64,000 nucleotides of DNA from Acidobacteriaceae bacterium (GTDB lineage Bacteria > Acidobacteriota > Terriglobia > Bryobacterales > Bryobacteraceae): NCBI GenBank assembly GCA_019240475.1, contig JAFAYI010000024.1:186001-250000 (forward strand). Reading direction: 5' to 3'. This document shows positions 1 through 9,301 of the stretch, in pieces (position 1 is the first letter of the stretch; every line of letters starts with the position of its first letter). A model generated the notes under the pieces. The model saw nothing but the letters and a program-made list of their open reading frames with translations. It searched no databases and was not told the DNA's origin. Made by a program: the position numbers and the translations under genes.

Positions 1-444
1 CGATAACTCCTGCATGCTCTCCAGCAGCGCGGATTGCGTCTTGGGCGGCGTCCGATTGATCTCATCGGCGAGCAGCACGTTCGCAAAAATCGGACCCGGC
101 ACGAAGGTCCACCCGCGCCGCCCGCTCGCCGGATCTTCATCGATAATGTCGGTCCCCGTGATATCGGAAGGCATCAGGTCCGGAGTGAATTGAATGCGGT
201 TGAACTTAAGCCCGAGCGTGCGCGCCATGGTTCGCACCAATAGCGTCTTCGCGGTCCCGGGCAAGCCCGTCAGCAGGCAATGGCCGCCGACGAAAATGGA
301 AATGAGGATGTTCTCGATCACCTCATCCTGGCCCACTATCGCCTTGTGAACTTCGCGCTTAATCGCGGCCTGTACATCTTGGAACCGCCGCACCCGTGCT
401 TTCACTTCAGCGGTATCGGTGGACGGTAAAGTGATGGTCGACAT
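1..444 (-). CDS. MoxR-family AAA+ ATPase (partial, C-terminus beyond window)
   Basis: The reverse strand reads open from an ATG at 444 to the window edge, giving 148 codons of the N-terminal part of a MoxR-type ATPase. Visible motifs are the pre-Walker region ([13 protein letters not shown]), Walker A (GLPGTAKT), a long conserved stretch with [11 protein letters not shown], and Walker B followed by [19 protein letters not shown]. MoxR ATPases act with vWA proteins as chaperone-like machines that activate or insert metal into envelope or enzyme complexes. The start lies 2 bases after the stop of the upstream TPR peptidase gene, so it is the fourth visible member of an operon with a vWA membrane protein. 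Only the C-terminal lid domain is missing, because the window stops. Confidence 0.93.
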   Translation of the reverse strand, partial: MSTITLPSTDTAEVKARVRRFQDVQAAIKREVHKAIVGQDEVIENILISIFVGGHCLLTGLPGTAKTLLVRTMARTLGLKFNRIQFTPDLMPSDITGTDIIDEDPASGRRGWTFVPGPIFANVLLADEINRTPPKTQSALLESMQELS

Positions 445-446
445 GG

Positions 447-2630
447 TTATTGACTCAATTGCAAAAGTAATTGCTGCGCTGGTTTGAAGCCCGGCGCGGC
501 CTCTAGAGCGACCAGAACTTCATCTTTCGCTTCATTCGTGCGATGCGCCGCGCTCAACGCTCGCGCTAACTGGTAGTGGGATTCGGCTTTATCTTCCGGC
601 TGGAGCGCCACCACCGCCCGATATTCGCGCACCGCTCCCGCCGCATTCCGCGCGTCGAGCAAAATCTCGCCCAGCCTGCGATGCGCCTCTTCGTCTTCCG
701 GATAGATGTAATTCAATTTCCTTAGCGTAACTTCAGCCTGGCTGACTTTGCCGCCTTCCTGTTCCAAGCGCGCCAGCTTGTTTAAAGCCTCAACACTTGC
801 TCCGCCCGCGTCGCGATACCTCTCCAGTTCGCCCATCGCGGCTGCTTTGTTGTTCTTGCGGATATATGCGCCGGCTATCAATTCGTAGGCGTTGCCTTCG
901 CCCACATAGTCGGGATAGAAATCGCGGACCGCCAGCCCTTCGCGCAGCGCATCGTCTTGCTTGCCATGCTGAAGATCCTCCTGCGCGGCTTTCATCCCTC
1001 GTTTCCAATCTTCCAGGCGCGCGACTGTTTTGCCTGTTTTCCCATCAAGCCATGCCGCGAAATCTTTGTCGAACGATGCCGCGGATTCGTGCAGGTTATC
1101 TTGAATCGCCTCTGCCGTGCTCTTCCGCGCCGCGTAGGAATGAATCATTCCAAGCAGAGCATCGTCGCCCCAACGCTGCGCGATGTAGTCGCACATCTTA
1201 CCGGCCTCGAAGTACGACACCATCACTTGGTTTGGATAGTTCGGGCGCACGAATCCGCGGTCCAGCTCCGAAACGGGCAGCAGCTTCTTTTCTTCGAGCG
1301 CCGCCACGATCTGAGGCGTCATGCGATCTCCCCAATCCGGCGAAGCCGCGCCCTCTTCGTGAACCGCCAGTCCCTCGGTGAACCAACGCGGCACCAGGTG
1401 ATGCGTCGCCGTCAACACATAAACGTGGCTCAGCTCATGCCACATGGTGCTCGCCCAATTGAATTCGCCGGGCGGACGCGCCGAAGGGCTGTCCATTGTC
1501 ACCACCATTCCAAACGTGACGCCCAGAAATCCGCCTTGTCCCGGTAATCCGAATGTTCGCACCGCGAAATCGTCGTGGTTCGGAAACACTTCCAACCTCA
1601 CCGCGCCGGGCAGCGTCATTTTGTATTTGCGTTGATATGTCGCCACCGCTCTTTGCAGCTCCGGCTCGATATACGGCCGCAAGAGCGCCGCTTCTTTCTT
1701 GTTCAGCACCAACTCGGTGGCAGGCGTCCGGAAGGTCTCGTAATCTTTCATTGAGTCGAGCAGCCGCAGCGAATTGACAGTTTCGGCATCTCGATAATGG
1801 GCGTCGAAACAACGTTCGAGCTGCTGCCGCGCTTCCCCTTCCATCCCGAGCCGCATCAGGTTCACGCCCAACTGCGATCTCGCTGCCCAAAGCTCGGCGT
1901 TTAGGTCCAATGCCTTGCGATACCACGCAGTCGCTTCTTCGTACCTGCGATTGATCACGAAAAAATGAGCGCCTGTCGCGTATGCTTCGCCGTAAGCCGG
2001 ATCGATCTTCAGAATGCGGTCCATCCACTCCGACTGGGTCTTACCGTTCAACCAGTCGATGGAAGCCGCAACGGCCATTCCATCCAGGGCTTCACTCGAT
2101 AAAGCGATCGCTTTTTGCACTTCGCCGGTCGCCAGGGTTGCATCCCCGTCTTCGAGCGCAAGATAGGCGAGGAATTCGTGAGCCTCCGCGAATCCGGGAT
2201 CGTGGCGTATGGCCTCGTTCGCCAGATCGACGGCTTTCTTATCGAAACCTTGCGCCGCAACCCGAGCTAAGCCTAGATACGCCGCCGCATTATTCTTATC
2301 GATTTCAAGCGCTTCTTCAAAAAGCTTCGCGGCGTCTCCCGGCTGATAGTGATCCAAAAACATCCGGCCCCATTCGACCCGAGCCGCCGCCGATTTCGGC
2401 GCCTCTTTCACCGCGGCCCGAAACTCCTGGTTGGCTTCGTTATAGCGCCCCAGCCCCCAATAGCCTTCCGCCTGCGCGAGCGCGTCGTTTGCTTGCGTCA
2501 ATTCGCTGAAGCATGCCTTCGCCTCGCGCAACTGTCCGCGATGCCGAAGCGCGCGGCAATTATCGACAGCCGCCGCCCAAGCGGTCACCGCCAACAGGCA
2601 ACCGGCAGCGCATTTCCCAATCGTCGTCAC
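447..2630 (-). CDS. Exported TPR protein with HExxH (gluzincin, M1/MA-like) peptidase domain
   Basis: This 727-residue protein starts with a signal-like hydrophobic segment (about residues 6-21). TPR-like helical repeats cover roughly 35-290. A metallopeptidase domain follows, with zinc ligands H398, E399 and H402 in WHELSH and a second glutamate E419 in WFTEGLA, the gluzincin layout. More TPR repeats fill the C-terminus (about 560-727). It is likely periplasmic or surface-exposed. The start overlaps the stop of the upstream caspase-like gene by 4 bases, and the stop is 2 bases before moxR, so the genes are translationally coupled. The substrate is not known. The TPR arrays suggest it is recruited to a protein partner, perhaps from the same operon. 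Confidence 0.85.
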   Translation of the reverse strand: MTTIGKCAAGCLLAVTAWAAAVDNCRALRHRGQLREAKACFSELTQANDALAQAEGYWGLGRYNEANQEFRAAVKEAPKSAAARVEWGRMFLDHYQPGDAAKLFEEALEIDKNNAAAYLGLARVAAQGFDKKAVDLANEAIRHDPGFAEAHEFLAYLALEDGDATLATGEVQKAIALSSEALDGMAVAASIDWLNGKTQSEWMDRILKIDPAYGEAYATGAHFFVINRRYEEATAWYRKALDLNAELWAARSQLGVNLMRLGMEGEARQQLERCFDAHYRDAETVNSLRLLDSMKDYETFRTPATELVLNKKEAALLRPYIEPELQRAVATYQRKYKMTLPGAVRLEVFPNHDDFAVRTFGLPGQGGFLGVTFGMVVTMDSPSARPPGEFNWASTMWHELSHVYVLTATHHLVPRWFTEGLAVHEEGAASPDWGDRMTPQIVAALEEKKLLPVSELDRGFVRPNYPNQVMVSYFEAGKMCDYIAQRWGDDALLGMIHSYAARKSTAEAIQDNLHESAASFDKDFAAWLDGKTGKTVARLEDWKRGMKAAQEDLQHGKQDDALREGLAVRDFYPDYVGEGNAYELIAGAYIRKNNKAAAMGELERYRDAGGASVEALNKLARLEQEGGKVSQAEVTLRKLNYIYPEDEEAHRRLGEILLDARNAAGAVREYRAVVALQPEDKAESHYQLARALSAAHRTNEAKDEVLVALEAAPGFKPAQQLLLQLSQ

Positions 2631-3550
2631 CGGTCGATCTCCGCCTGGGTGCGCGCCAGTTCCAGCAACAACGCAGTGAGCTGCTGCTTGTAATCGTCGG
2701 GCGCCATCGCCGCCTTCTGGTATTTCAGCCGATCGATTCTTGCCTCCAAATCTTCTTTCTTCGCAAACAGCTTTTGCTTTTCCGGCGCCACATTGCCTAC
2801 CTCGGACGCCTGCGGGCGAATAAGCGGAAAAGCGGAAGCCAGGACCCCTTGCCCGTTTTCCAGCTTCGGGTCGCGCGACGCATTCGCCGAACCCGTATCG
2901 GTCAGCATGGGATGCTCGGTGGCCAGCAGCTTTTCGCTCTCGAAATACGCGGCCGTCTTCCGCTCCGCGTAACGAAACGCCTCCAGCGCCGAAACCTCTC
3001 CGTTCTTATCTGTATCCGCCGCGGGATCGCGCAGCGCGTCAACCCAATAGCGCGCGAACACTGTTGCGTTCTTTTCGTTGCCAGATTTGGTCGCCGTGAT
3101 TACAATGCGATCCTTCCTGGCGAGCGCCGCGAGCGAAGCTCCGCTACAACTGGTCATGTTCACTACGAGCTGCCGGCGCGCAGAAATGCGATTCAACCAG
3201 GACGCCAGCTCCGCCGCGGTTACATCCGGCCCCGGGAGGTTGAGCTTGTAATCGGTCCCGTCGAAGCTGCCATGCCCAATCAGGAAGAGCGCGAAGGCGT
3301 CGTCGCTCCTCGCCTGCGCCGCCACACCGCTCAATGCCTGTTCCATGCGCGCGCGCGTGGCCGAAGGCCCGCTCAGCGTGACAACCTGCATAGCCGGCCC
3401 GTTCCCTCGCAGCTCTTGGTCCAACGCCGCCGCCCATTTTTCGAATTGAGTTTCATACTCCGGCGCTCCGCCGAGGCCCGCGATGGTCACGGAGAAAGTC
3501 GCGGCATGCGCCCCGATCACCGCTAATAGCAGCAGCGCGCTCAGCCTCAT
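2627..3550 (-). CDS. Exported caspase/legumain-like (clan CD) protein with EF-hand loop
   Basis: The start chosen is the ATG at 3550, which overlaps the stop of the upstream gene as ATGA and begins a clean signal peptide (MRLSALLLLAVIGAHA); the reading frame stays open 27 codons further upstream. The 307-residue product has the two hallmarks of clan CD cysteine peptidases: a hydrophobic strand ending in GHG (H93) and a later strand ending in TSCSGAS (C135). Residues 179-190 form a textbook 12-residue EF-hand loop (D179, D181, N183, G184, E185, E190), which suggests calcium dependence. The C-terminal 60 residues look like a coiled coil. It sits between a vWA membrane protein and an HExxH peptidase in one operon. 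Peptidase activity is inferred from motifs only. Confidence 0.75.
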   Translation of the reverse strand: MRLSALLLLAVIGAHAATFSVTIAGLGGAPEYETQFEKWAAALDQELRGNGPAMQVVTLSGPSATRARMEQALSGVAAQARSDDAFALFLIGHGSFDGTDYKLNLPGPDVTAAELASWLNRISARRQLVVNMTSCSGASLAALARKDRIVITATKSGNEKNATVFARYWVDALRDPAADTDKNGEVSALEAFRYAERKTAAYFESEKLLATEHPMLTDTGSANASRDPKLENGQGVLASAFPLIRPQASEVGNVAPEKQKLFAKKEDLEARIDRLKYQKAAMAPDDYKQQLTALLLELARTQAEIDR

Positions 3551-5802
3551 ACAAAACCCCATCGGCGCCGCAGCAGCCATTCCGCCGCCCGCAACGCGAC
3601 GAGAGCAATCAGAAGCGCCGGCATATTCCACAGATCTTTAAACTCGCGCCCCGTAATGCCGGCTTCCGAATAGGAGATCTCCTGAATCAGGTTCTGCGCG
3701 TTAGCCGCCGTGTAATATCTTCCCCCCGTATCCTCCGCGAGCTTTTTCAGCAGCTCCTTATTCTGCTCTCGATGGAAATTTTCGGCGATGCCGTCTTCGC
3801 GCCGGAAGGTCAGCACGTCCTTGCCTAATGGTTCGCCGGCGCGCCTCGCACTCACTTCCGCCAGGTAGGAGCCCGGCTTCGCCGCATTCCATTCCGCCGC
3901 ATATATCCCTTGTGTCAAGGGCACGGGCCGCAGCGGAACCGTTTCGGAAGAACCGTCCGGACCGATCACATTAGCCTGCACTTCCGCATCGCTCGCCGGC
4001 AGATACGACTTATCTCGAACCTCCGCTCGAATCTGGATCCGGCCATCGTCTTCAAGCTGGGCGTGAGGCGTGGAAGCGATCACTCGGGAAGGCGTCGGCC
4101 CCGCGGTCCATCGCAGGAGCTGGCGCCAAAAGATCTCCTGGCTGTGGTCTCCGGCCGGCTGTTGCATCTTCCAACGCCAGCTTCCACCAGTGGCGAACAC
4201 CGCGGTGCGGCCGCGCCCATAGTTTTCCGTCACCAAGAGCGGCAGCCGGTTGCCTCCCGCATCCACGCGCGCCAGTACGAGCGCGCCCGGTTTTGCCGTC
4301 CCCGGGTCTTGATAGTTGGCCAGATAGGGTAGAACCTCCCAGTGCTGTTCGCTCTTTTGCGAATCATCCTCGATTCGGCAGATGAGGCTCTGCTTACCGG
4401 AATCCGTCAACTCCGCCGCCACCATCGTACGCTCGAAAGTCGTCTTGCGCTGCGGCAGGTTCACCGGCAGCAGTTCCTTGAAAGGCGGCGCGCTATAACC
4501 ACCGTCGGCCAACGCCCATCGGCCGCCGAGAAACAGCAGTCCGCCGCCGCGCCGGTCCACGAAGTCCGCGATCGCCTGCTGCTGCGCCGAGTTGAAGAAC
4601 CCGGCCTCTATGCTGCCCAGGATCAAGCCATCGTATTCGAACAACTCCTCGGGTTTGACGGGAAATCCGTCCGCCAGCTCGTCGGGGCCGGCAATCCCCT
4701 GGCGGTAAATCTTGTTCTGCGTGGTTCGCAGCATGGAAACCACGTGCAAGGCCGGATCGTCTTCAACCGCGCGCCGCAGGAACTTGTATTCCCAGCGGGG
4801 CTCGCCTTCCACATAGAGGAGCTTCCGCTTCGTGTTGTCAATCGACACGACGCGCGTGAGGCGATTGTTGTCCACGTTCTCTTCGCCCGGAAGGGCATCC
4901 AGCCGAGCTTCGATGCTCTTCACGCCCGCTTTGCCGGCGTTGAACTCGACCGTCTCCACTTGGTCGGGCCCTTGACTTAAGACCACCTCGCGGCTAGCGA
5001 GGACCGAGCCGCCGCCGGTCACAACCAGATGCGCGCGCTGTCCGCCGAACCCGTTCTGTCGGATCGTGACTTGCGCCTGCAATCTGGAGTCGGCCGGCGC
5101 CTTCGCTGGAAGGTCGAACCCATCCATCTCAACGTCCTTTGTAATCTCCTCCCGTCCAAAGCCGATCGTGTTCACCGGCAAGTGCCTGCGCCGGATCTCC
5201 GAGAGCGTCTCGAAATCCACTCCTCCGGAGTTATCCGCGCCATCGCTCATCAGCACCACCGCGCCAATCGGCAGGGTCGCGGCTTCGTCGGCAAGCTGCC
5301 GCAGTCCGTTGCCGATCTGCGTCGCGGCCCCCATGGCGCAAAGCGCGTGTATATCTTGTATGCGCTCGATTCCCGCGCTGAGACGATAAAAACGAACTTG
5401 AAACCGGCTCTGCAACGCTTTCAGCAGCCCGGAATCGAGAATCTTCAGCGCCTGCTGCTGGCGCGGCGCGCCGGTATCTGCCAACGCCATGCTTCGGCTA
5501 TCGTCCACCAGAATCGCCACGATGTTCTGCTGCGGCTTTAAGGCCGTAACGCTCATAGCCGGCTCCCATAAAAGCAACAGCAAGATGGCCGCGAGCGCGC
5601 TCTGTAGTCCCCACAGAGCAAAAAGTCGTTCCTTAGTCAACCGCGAGGCCGCGCGCGTCCGTTTCCGCCAGATCGCGGCGGCCAAGAGCGCGGCGGTCGA
5701 CGCTAGCGCCGCCGCCAGTATCCATCTCGGCCACGGTCCGAGCAGCACAAATGTTCCCTTCGAGAATACGGCGGCCGGGTACTTGAAGAGGAACTCGAAC
5801 AT
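3547..5802 (-). CDS. vWA-domain inner-membrane protein (BatA-like, with glutamine-amidotransferase-like module)
   Basis: This 751-residue protein begins with two membrane helices (about 25-45 and 62-80). A von Willebrand A domain follows with a complete MIDAS start (D100, S102, S104) and the later strand VVLMSDGADNSGG. A large extracytoplasmic region then contains a class-I glutamine-amidotransferase-like fold (around LLYVEGEPRWEYKFL) and beta domains. A final membrane helix lies near 728-745. Such proteins are standard partners of MoxR ATPases, and moxR lies three genes downstream. It is the first gene of the operon visible here. The 257 bases upstream (5803-6059) hold no gene and should contain the operon promoter. 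Confidence 0.85.
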   Translation of the reverse strand: MFEFLFKYPAAVFSKGTFVLLGPWPRWILAAALASTAALLAAAIWRKRTRAASRLTKERLFALWGLQSALAAILLLLLWEPAMSVTALKPQQNIVAILVDDSRSMALADTGAPRQQQALKILDSGLLKALQSRFQVRFYRLSAGIERIQDIHALCAMGAATQIGNGLRQLADEAATLPIGAVVLMSDGADNSGGVDFETLSEIRRRHLPVNTIGFGREEITKDVEMDGFDLPAKAPADSRLQAQVTIRQNGFGGQRAHLVVTGGGSVLASREVVLSQGPDQVETVEFNAGKAGVKSIEARLDALPGEENVDNNRLTRVVSIDNTKRKLLYVEGEPRWEYKFLRRAVEDDPALHVVSMLRTTQNKIYRQGIAGPDELADGFPVKPEELFEYDGLILGSIEAGFFNSAQQQAIADFVDRRGGGLLFLGGRWALADGGYSAPPFKELLPVNLPQRKTTFERTMVAAELTDSGKQSLICRIEDDSQKSEQHWEVLPYLANYQDPGTAKPGALVLARVDAGGNRLPLLVTENYGRGRTAVFATGGSWRWKMQQPAGDHSQEIFWRQLLRWTAGPTPSRVIASTPHAQLEDDGRIQIRAEVRDKSYLPASDAEVQANVIGPDGSSETVPLRPVPLTQGIYAAEWNAAKPGSYLAEVSARRAGEPLGKDVLTFRREDGIAENFHREQNKELLKKLAEDTGGRYYTAANAQNLIQEISYSEAGITGREFKDLWNMPALLIALVALRAAEWLLRRRWGFV

Positions 5803-6059
5803 GGCGCGCGATCAAGTTTGCGGCCTGGCGGCAAGCCGGGGGTCAAGCGAGTAGACGATGGCGCCTGCAGGTCGGTTCTCAGGAAGATGTACTGTGTTTC
5901 GATGAGCGGCGTTGCCGGGCGGTGGCCATGCGCCGGCTGGCGCCAGGCTCGAAGATACCGCGTACACCACGCCGCCGGAACGCATAAAGAGGACTTGGCT
6001 GGCGTCAGAATAGCATGATAAACGCGAGCGGCCCCCGCACCGCTCCGTGAGGTCAGGCC

Positions 6060-7625
6060 TTACCTGGCTAGAATCCAGGCAAAGATCAACGGTCCCGCCG
6101 GAGTCAACAGAAACTGTTTCCCGTCCAGCTCATACGTGGTCGGCCCCGTGAGGATGCGAGCTCCCAAGTTAACGTGCCATAACGTCTTCCCCGTCGCCGG
6201 ATCGAGCGCCAGCAAGTTATTCGAATTATCTCCAGTGAATAAGAGATTGCCGGCCGTCGTCAACAGGCCCGCAACGCCTTCGCCGTCGCCGATCTCATGT
6301 TTCCAACGCACCTCCCCGGTCTTGTAATCGAGCGCCTCCAAGACGGAATTCGCCCATAGGTTGCGGTCGCGGCCCGCCCAACCCTCCGGCTTGCCTTCCG
6401 CTGTCATGTAGAAAATGCTCCACAACCGCCGCGCGCTTACATAGAACAGCCGCGTTTGCGGATCGAAGCTCGGCGCCATCCAATTCGTTGCGCCATCCGA
6501 GCCCGGCGACACCAGAGCGCCATCCGGCTTCGGTTCCTTCGCTCGATTCGGAATGGGCTCCCCTCGCGAATCGATCCCTTTCGCCCAATTCGTCGCAATG
6601 AAGGGCGCGGTCAGAATATGTTCGCCCGTCGTACGATCCAGCACAAAGAAGTATCCGTTCCGGCTCGCCTGCGCCAGCAGCTTGCGATGCACACCCTGGT
6701 ATTCATCGTCGAAAATGACCGGCGTCTGGACCGCATCCCAATCGTGCGTGTCGTGCGGGGACGGCTGAAAGTGCCAGTTCAGCTTCCCTGTATCGGGATT
6801 CAACGACACAATCGAACATGTATATAGGTCGTCGCCTTTTCGAATGTCGCCATTCAATACCGGGTTCGGATTGCCGATTCCCCAATAGATCTGATTCAAC
6901 TCCGGATCGTAGGTACCCGTCATCCAGGTCATGCCGCCGCCGTGAGTGATGGCGTCGGTGCCTTGCGGCCACGTCTCCGAACCCGGTTCGCCGGGCTGCG
7001 GCTCCGTGTTCCATCGCCACTCGACCTTTCCCGTCTCTGGATTCACCGACTCCAGAAATCCCGGCACGTCGGTCGCGTCTCCCGAAACTCCCACGATGAC
7101 ATGATCGCGGACCACCAGCGCCGCCATCGTTGCGAAGTATTCCAGCTTCGGATCGGCCAGCTCGATATCCCAGCGCACGGCGCCGTCCTTGGCGTTCAAC
7201 GAGATGAGGTGGCAGTCGGGGGTCTCAAAATACAGCCAGTCCTTGTACATCCCCACTCCGCGATTACCGATGTGATCGCCCACCGACTCGCGATAGTAAT
7301 GCCAGACGATGGTTCCGGTGCGCGCGTCCGCCGCCCATACGTTGTCGGGTGTCGTGAAATAGAGAATGCCGTTCACCTCTAGCGGCGTCGATTTGATTCC
7401 TACCGATTGCGGCTGCGCTACCCACGCCAGCGTCAATCTGCCAACGTTGCTCTGGTCGATCTGCGAAAGGCTGCTATACCGCTTGCCTGAGTAATCTCCA
7501 TTAAAGGTTGGCCAGTCCGTCGAGAGCGGCTTCATCAGGTCCTGGGGAGTTAGCCCCGCATCGGCACCGAAGCCGCTCGCCGCCATGACAGCGATCGAGA
7601 AGGCGAGCAAAGCAAGTGTCTTCAT
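6060..7625 (-). CDS. PQQ-type beta-propeller alcohol dehydrogenase-like quinoprotein
   Basis: The 521-residue exported protein has a signal peptide (1-20) and an eight-bladed quinoprotein fold with repeated W-docking motifs (for example TGTIVWHY, TGKVEWRW, TGKTLWH). PHDTHDWD places the presumed catalytic Asp at D295, and D297 follows two residues on, the spacing seen in lanthanide-dependent XoxF-type enzymes. The vicinal disulfide of classical methanol/ethanol dehydrogenases is absent; only C138 and C270 are seen. The usual metal-ligand Glu motif is replaced by SGDATDVPGF. From memory it matches the acidobacterial group called 'acido-empty-quinoprotein', which was named for genomes lacking PQQ synthesis. 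It starts 2 bases after a cytochrome c gene, its likely electron acceptor. Confidence 0.85.
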   Translation of the reverse strand: MKTLALLAFSIAVMAASGFGADAGLTPQDLMKPLSTDWPTFNGDYSGKRYSSLSQIDQSNVGRLTLAWVAQPQSVGIKSTPLEVNGILYFTTPDNVWAADARTGTIVWHYYRESVGDHIGNRGVGMYKDWLYFETPDCHLISLNAKDGAVRWDIELADPKLEYFATMAALVVRDHVIVGVSGDATDVPGFLESVNPETGKVEWRWNTEPQPGEPGSETWPQGTDAITHGGGMTWMTGTYDPELNQIYWGIGNPNPVLNGDIRKGDDLYTCSIVSLNPDTGKLNWHFQPSPHDTHDWDAVQTPVIFDDEYQGVHRKLLAQASRNGYFFVLDRTTGEHILTAPFIATNWAKGIDSRGEPIPNRAKEPKPDGALVSPGSDGATNWMAPSFDPQTRLFYVSARRLWSIFYMTAEGKPEGWAGRDRNLWANSVLEALDYKTGEVRWKHEIGDGEGVAGLLTTAGNLLFTGDNSNNLLALDPATGKTLWHVNLGARILTGPTTYELDGKQFLLTPAGPLIFAWILAR

Positions 7626-7627
7626 GG

Positions 7628-8434
7628 CTACTTCAATGTCTCCAAATAAGCGAACACGTTGTGAAGATCTTCATCCGTGTACTTCGCGGTCAAATCGCGA
7701 TGCGCCCGAAGCGGATCCCGAATTTCGACCTCGATTTCATCGCGCGGCCAGGAGCGGTACCAGCCGTCCTGGCAGACTATTCCGATATTGAATTCGTCGT
7801 CTTGTACAAGCCGGCCTTCAAACTTTCGGCCGTCTTTGAGCGTCACGGTTGCGCTCCGATTCTTCTTCTCGTTTGGCGGATACACCATGGCCTGCTGCAA
7901 TTCGATCGGCTTCAATTTCTTGGCAATTCCCGCCAGATCCCCGGTGGGCGAATGGCACTTTGAACACTCGCCCGGGCCATTGAAGTACGCTTTGCCGGCC
8001 TCCGCGTTTCCCGTCAGCAGCTTGGCCAGCGGATAATCCCCCGGTACGTGCGAACTGTGAAGAGCTGCGTACGCCTGATGGTGTAGGAACGCGACAATAT
8101 CGGCGATCTGCGCATCGCTCAGGGTCGAAAAACTGGGCATGCCTTTGTCCGGCCGCCCATTGCGAATCACCGGCGTCAGCCGATCTCCGTGGTCGTCATG
8201 GTTCACGATGGTTGAGCGCACCAGGTCCGGAGCGCGCGCGCCCGTCGCGTCTTCGCCATGGCAAAAGCCGCAAGTTGACTTGAACAGCGAACGCCCGCGC
8301 GCCACGGCCGCCGGATCTTCAACCGGCTGCGTGCGGGGCTGCGGCATGGGTTGATGTCCCTGTTGCCCGCTCGCCGCTCCGGACAATCCGGCAACCATAG
8401 CGAGGAAGTACAACGGCGATCGAGGCCTTCGCAT
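7628..8434 (-). CDS. Di-heme c-type cytochrome, quinoprotein partner
   Basis: The 268-residue exported protein carries two heme-binding motifs, C55-x2-C58-H59 and C157-x2-C160-H161. M99 in GMPSF is a likely axial ligand of the first heme. The first 23 residues form a signal peptide and a proline-rich linker follows. After the second heme site comes a small beta module (TVTLKDGRKFEGRLV) before a final helix. It lies directly upstream of the quinoprotein gene with a 2-base gap, so the pair form an operon. Its likely role is to take electrons from the dehydrogenase in the periplasm and pass them to a terminal oxidase. Its promoter must lie in the short divergent region shared with deoC (8435-8551). 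Confidence 0.87.
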   Translation of the reverse strand: MRRPRSPLYFLAMVAGLSGAASGQQGHQPMPQPRTQPVEDPAAVARGRSLFKSTCGFCHGEDATGARAPDLVRSTIVNHDDHGDRLTPVIRNGRPDKGMPSFSTLSDAQIADIVAFLHHQAYAALHSSHVPGDYPLAKLLTGNAEAGKAYFNGPGECSKCHSPTGDLAGIAKKLKPIELQQAMVYPPNEKKNRSATVTLKDGRKFEGRLVQDDEFNIGIVCQDGWYRSWPRDEIEVEIRDPLRAHRDLTAKYTDEDLHNVFAYLETLK

Positions 8435-8551
8435 AAGACATCAGTATTTCAAACCCGTTCTCCACCTTCCTTGGCTCGCCTTTCCTGCGTGTTATCCTGT
8501 GCCACGTGGGTGCTGCGCGCGCCCGTCTCGCCTCAGCATCCCGCCAAACTT

Positions 8552-9301
8552 GTGACCTTCAATCTGGATTCGCCGCGCGCCATAGCCTCGCTGATCGATC
8601 ACACGCTCCTTAAGCCGGAAGCGGCGGAACCCGATATCGCCCGCGTCTGCGAAGAAGCCCGCCGATTTGGTTTTGCCTCTGTCTGTATCAATCCGTGCTG
8701 GGTTCCGTTCGCGGCCGATACTCTGGCCGGCGCTCAATCCAAAGTATGCACCGTCATTGGATTCCCTCTCGGCGCCAATGAAACCGCTGCGAAACTGTGC
8801 GAGGCGGAACTCGCGTTATCGCACGGCGCGAAAGAATTGGATATGGTTCAGAACGTCGGCGCGCTTCGCTCCGGACAGTTCGATTCTGTACGCGACGAAA
8901 TCGCCGAGCTCGCCAAATTATGCCACTCCCGCGGCGCCATCCTGAAAGTCATTCTCGAAACCTGCCTGTTGACCGCCGATGAGAAGATCGCGGCCTGCCG
9001 CCTCGCGGCCGAAGCCGGCGCCGATTTCGTCAAAACCTCCACGGGCTTTTCCACTTCCGGAGCAAGCGTTGCCGACGTGAAGCTGATGCGCGAAACCGTG
9101 GGCCAAGCCATCGGCGTGAAGGCCTCGGGTGGAATTCGCACTCTTGAAATTCTGCGCGAGATGGTCGCCGCCGGCGCCACTCGCATCGGCACGAGCTCCG
9201 GCGTGTCTATTCTGACCGGCTTCAGCGCGACCGAAGGCGTGAAGGCTCCAGCGCCCCTGCACGCCGCGCATGTTCCCGGCGGCGATCCCGACGCCTACTG
9301 A
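8552..9301 (+). CDS. deoC: Deoxyribose-phosphate aldolase
   Basis: DeoC cleaves 2-deoxyribose 5-phosphate to glyceraldehyde 3-phosphate and acetaldehyde. The GTG at 8552 gives a 249-residue protein that begins just before the conserved ASLIDHTLLKPEA. The frame stays open upstream to 8351, but that part would overlap the divergent cytochrome gene and has no homology features; no good ribosome site is visible, so the start is tentative. The catalytic Schiff-base lysine is K161 (FVKTSTGF), the second lysine is K190 (GVKASGGIRT), and D97 lies in ELDMVQNVG. The length is normal for the family. The stop overlaps the next start as TGATG, so translation of the phosphatase gene is coupled to it. Confidence 0.93.
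   Translation: MTFNLDSPRAIASLIDHTLLKPEAAEPDIARVCEEARRFGFASVCINPCWVPFAADTLAGAQSKVCTVIGFPLGANETAAKLCEAELALSHGAKELDMVQNVGALRSGQFDSVRDEIAELAKLCHSRGAILKVILETCLLTADEKIAACRLAAEAGADFVKTSTGFSTSGASVADVKLMRETVGQAIGVKASGGIRTLEILREMVAAGATRIGTSSGVSILTGFSATEGVKAPAPLHAAHVPGGDPDAY

Noticed and set aside
8351..8551. In-frame upstream extension of deoC to an ATG at 8351
   Set aside because: It would overlap the divergent cytochrome c gene and adds a sequence with no DeoC similarity; the family N-terminus starts at about 8552.
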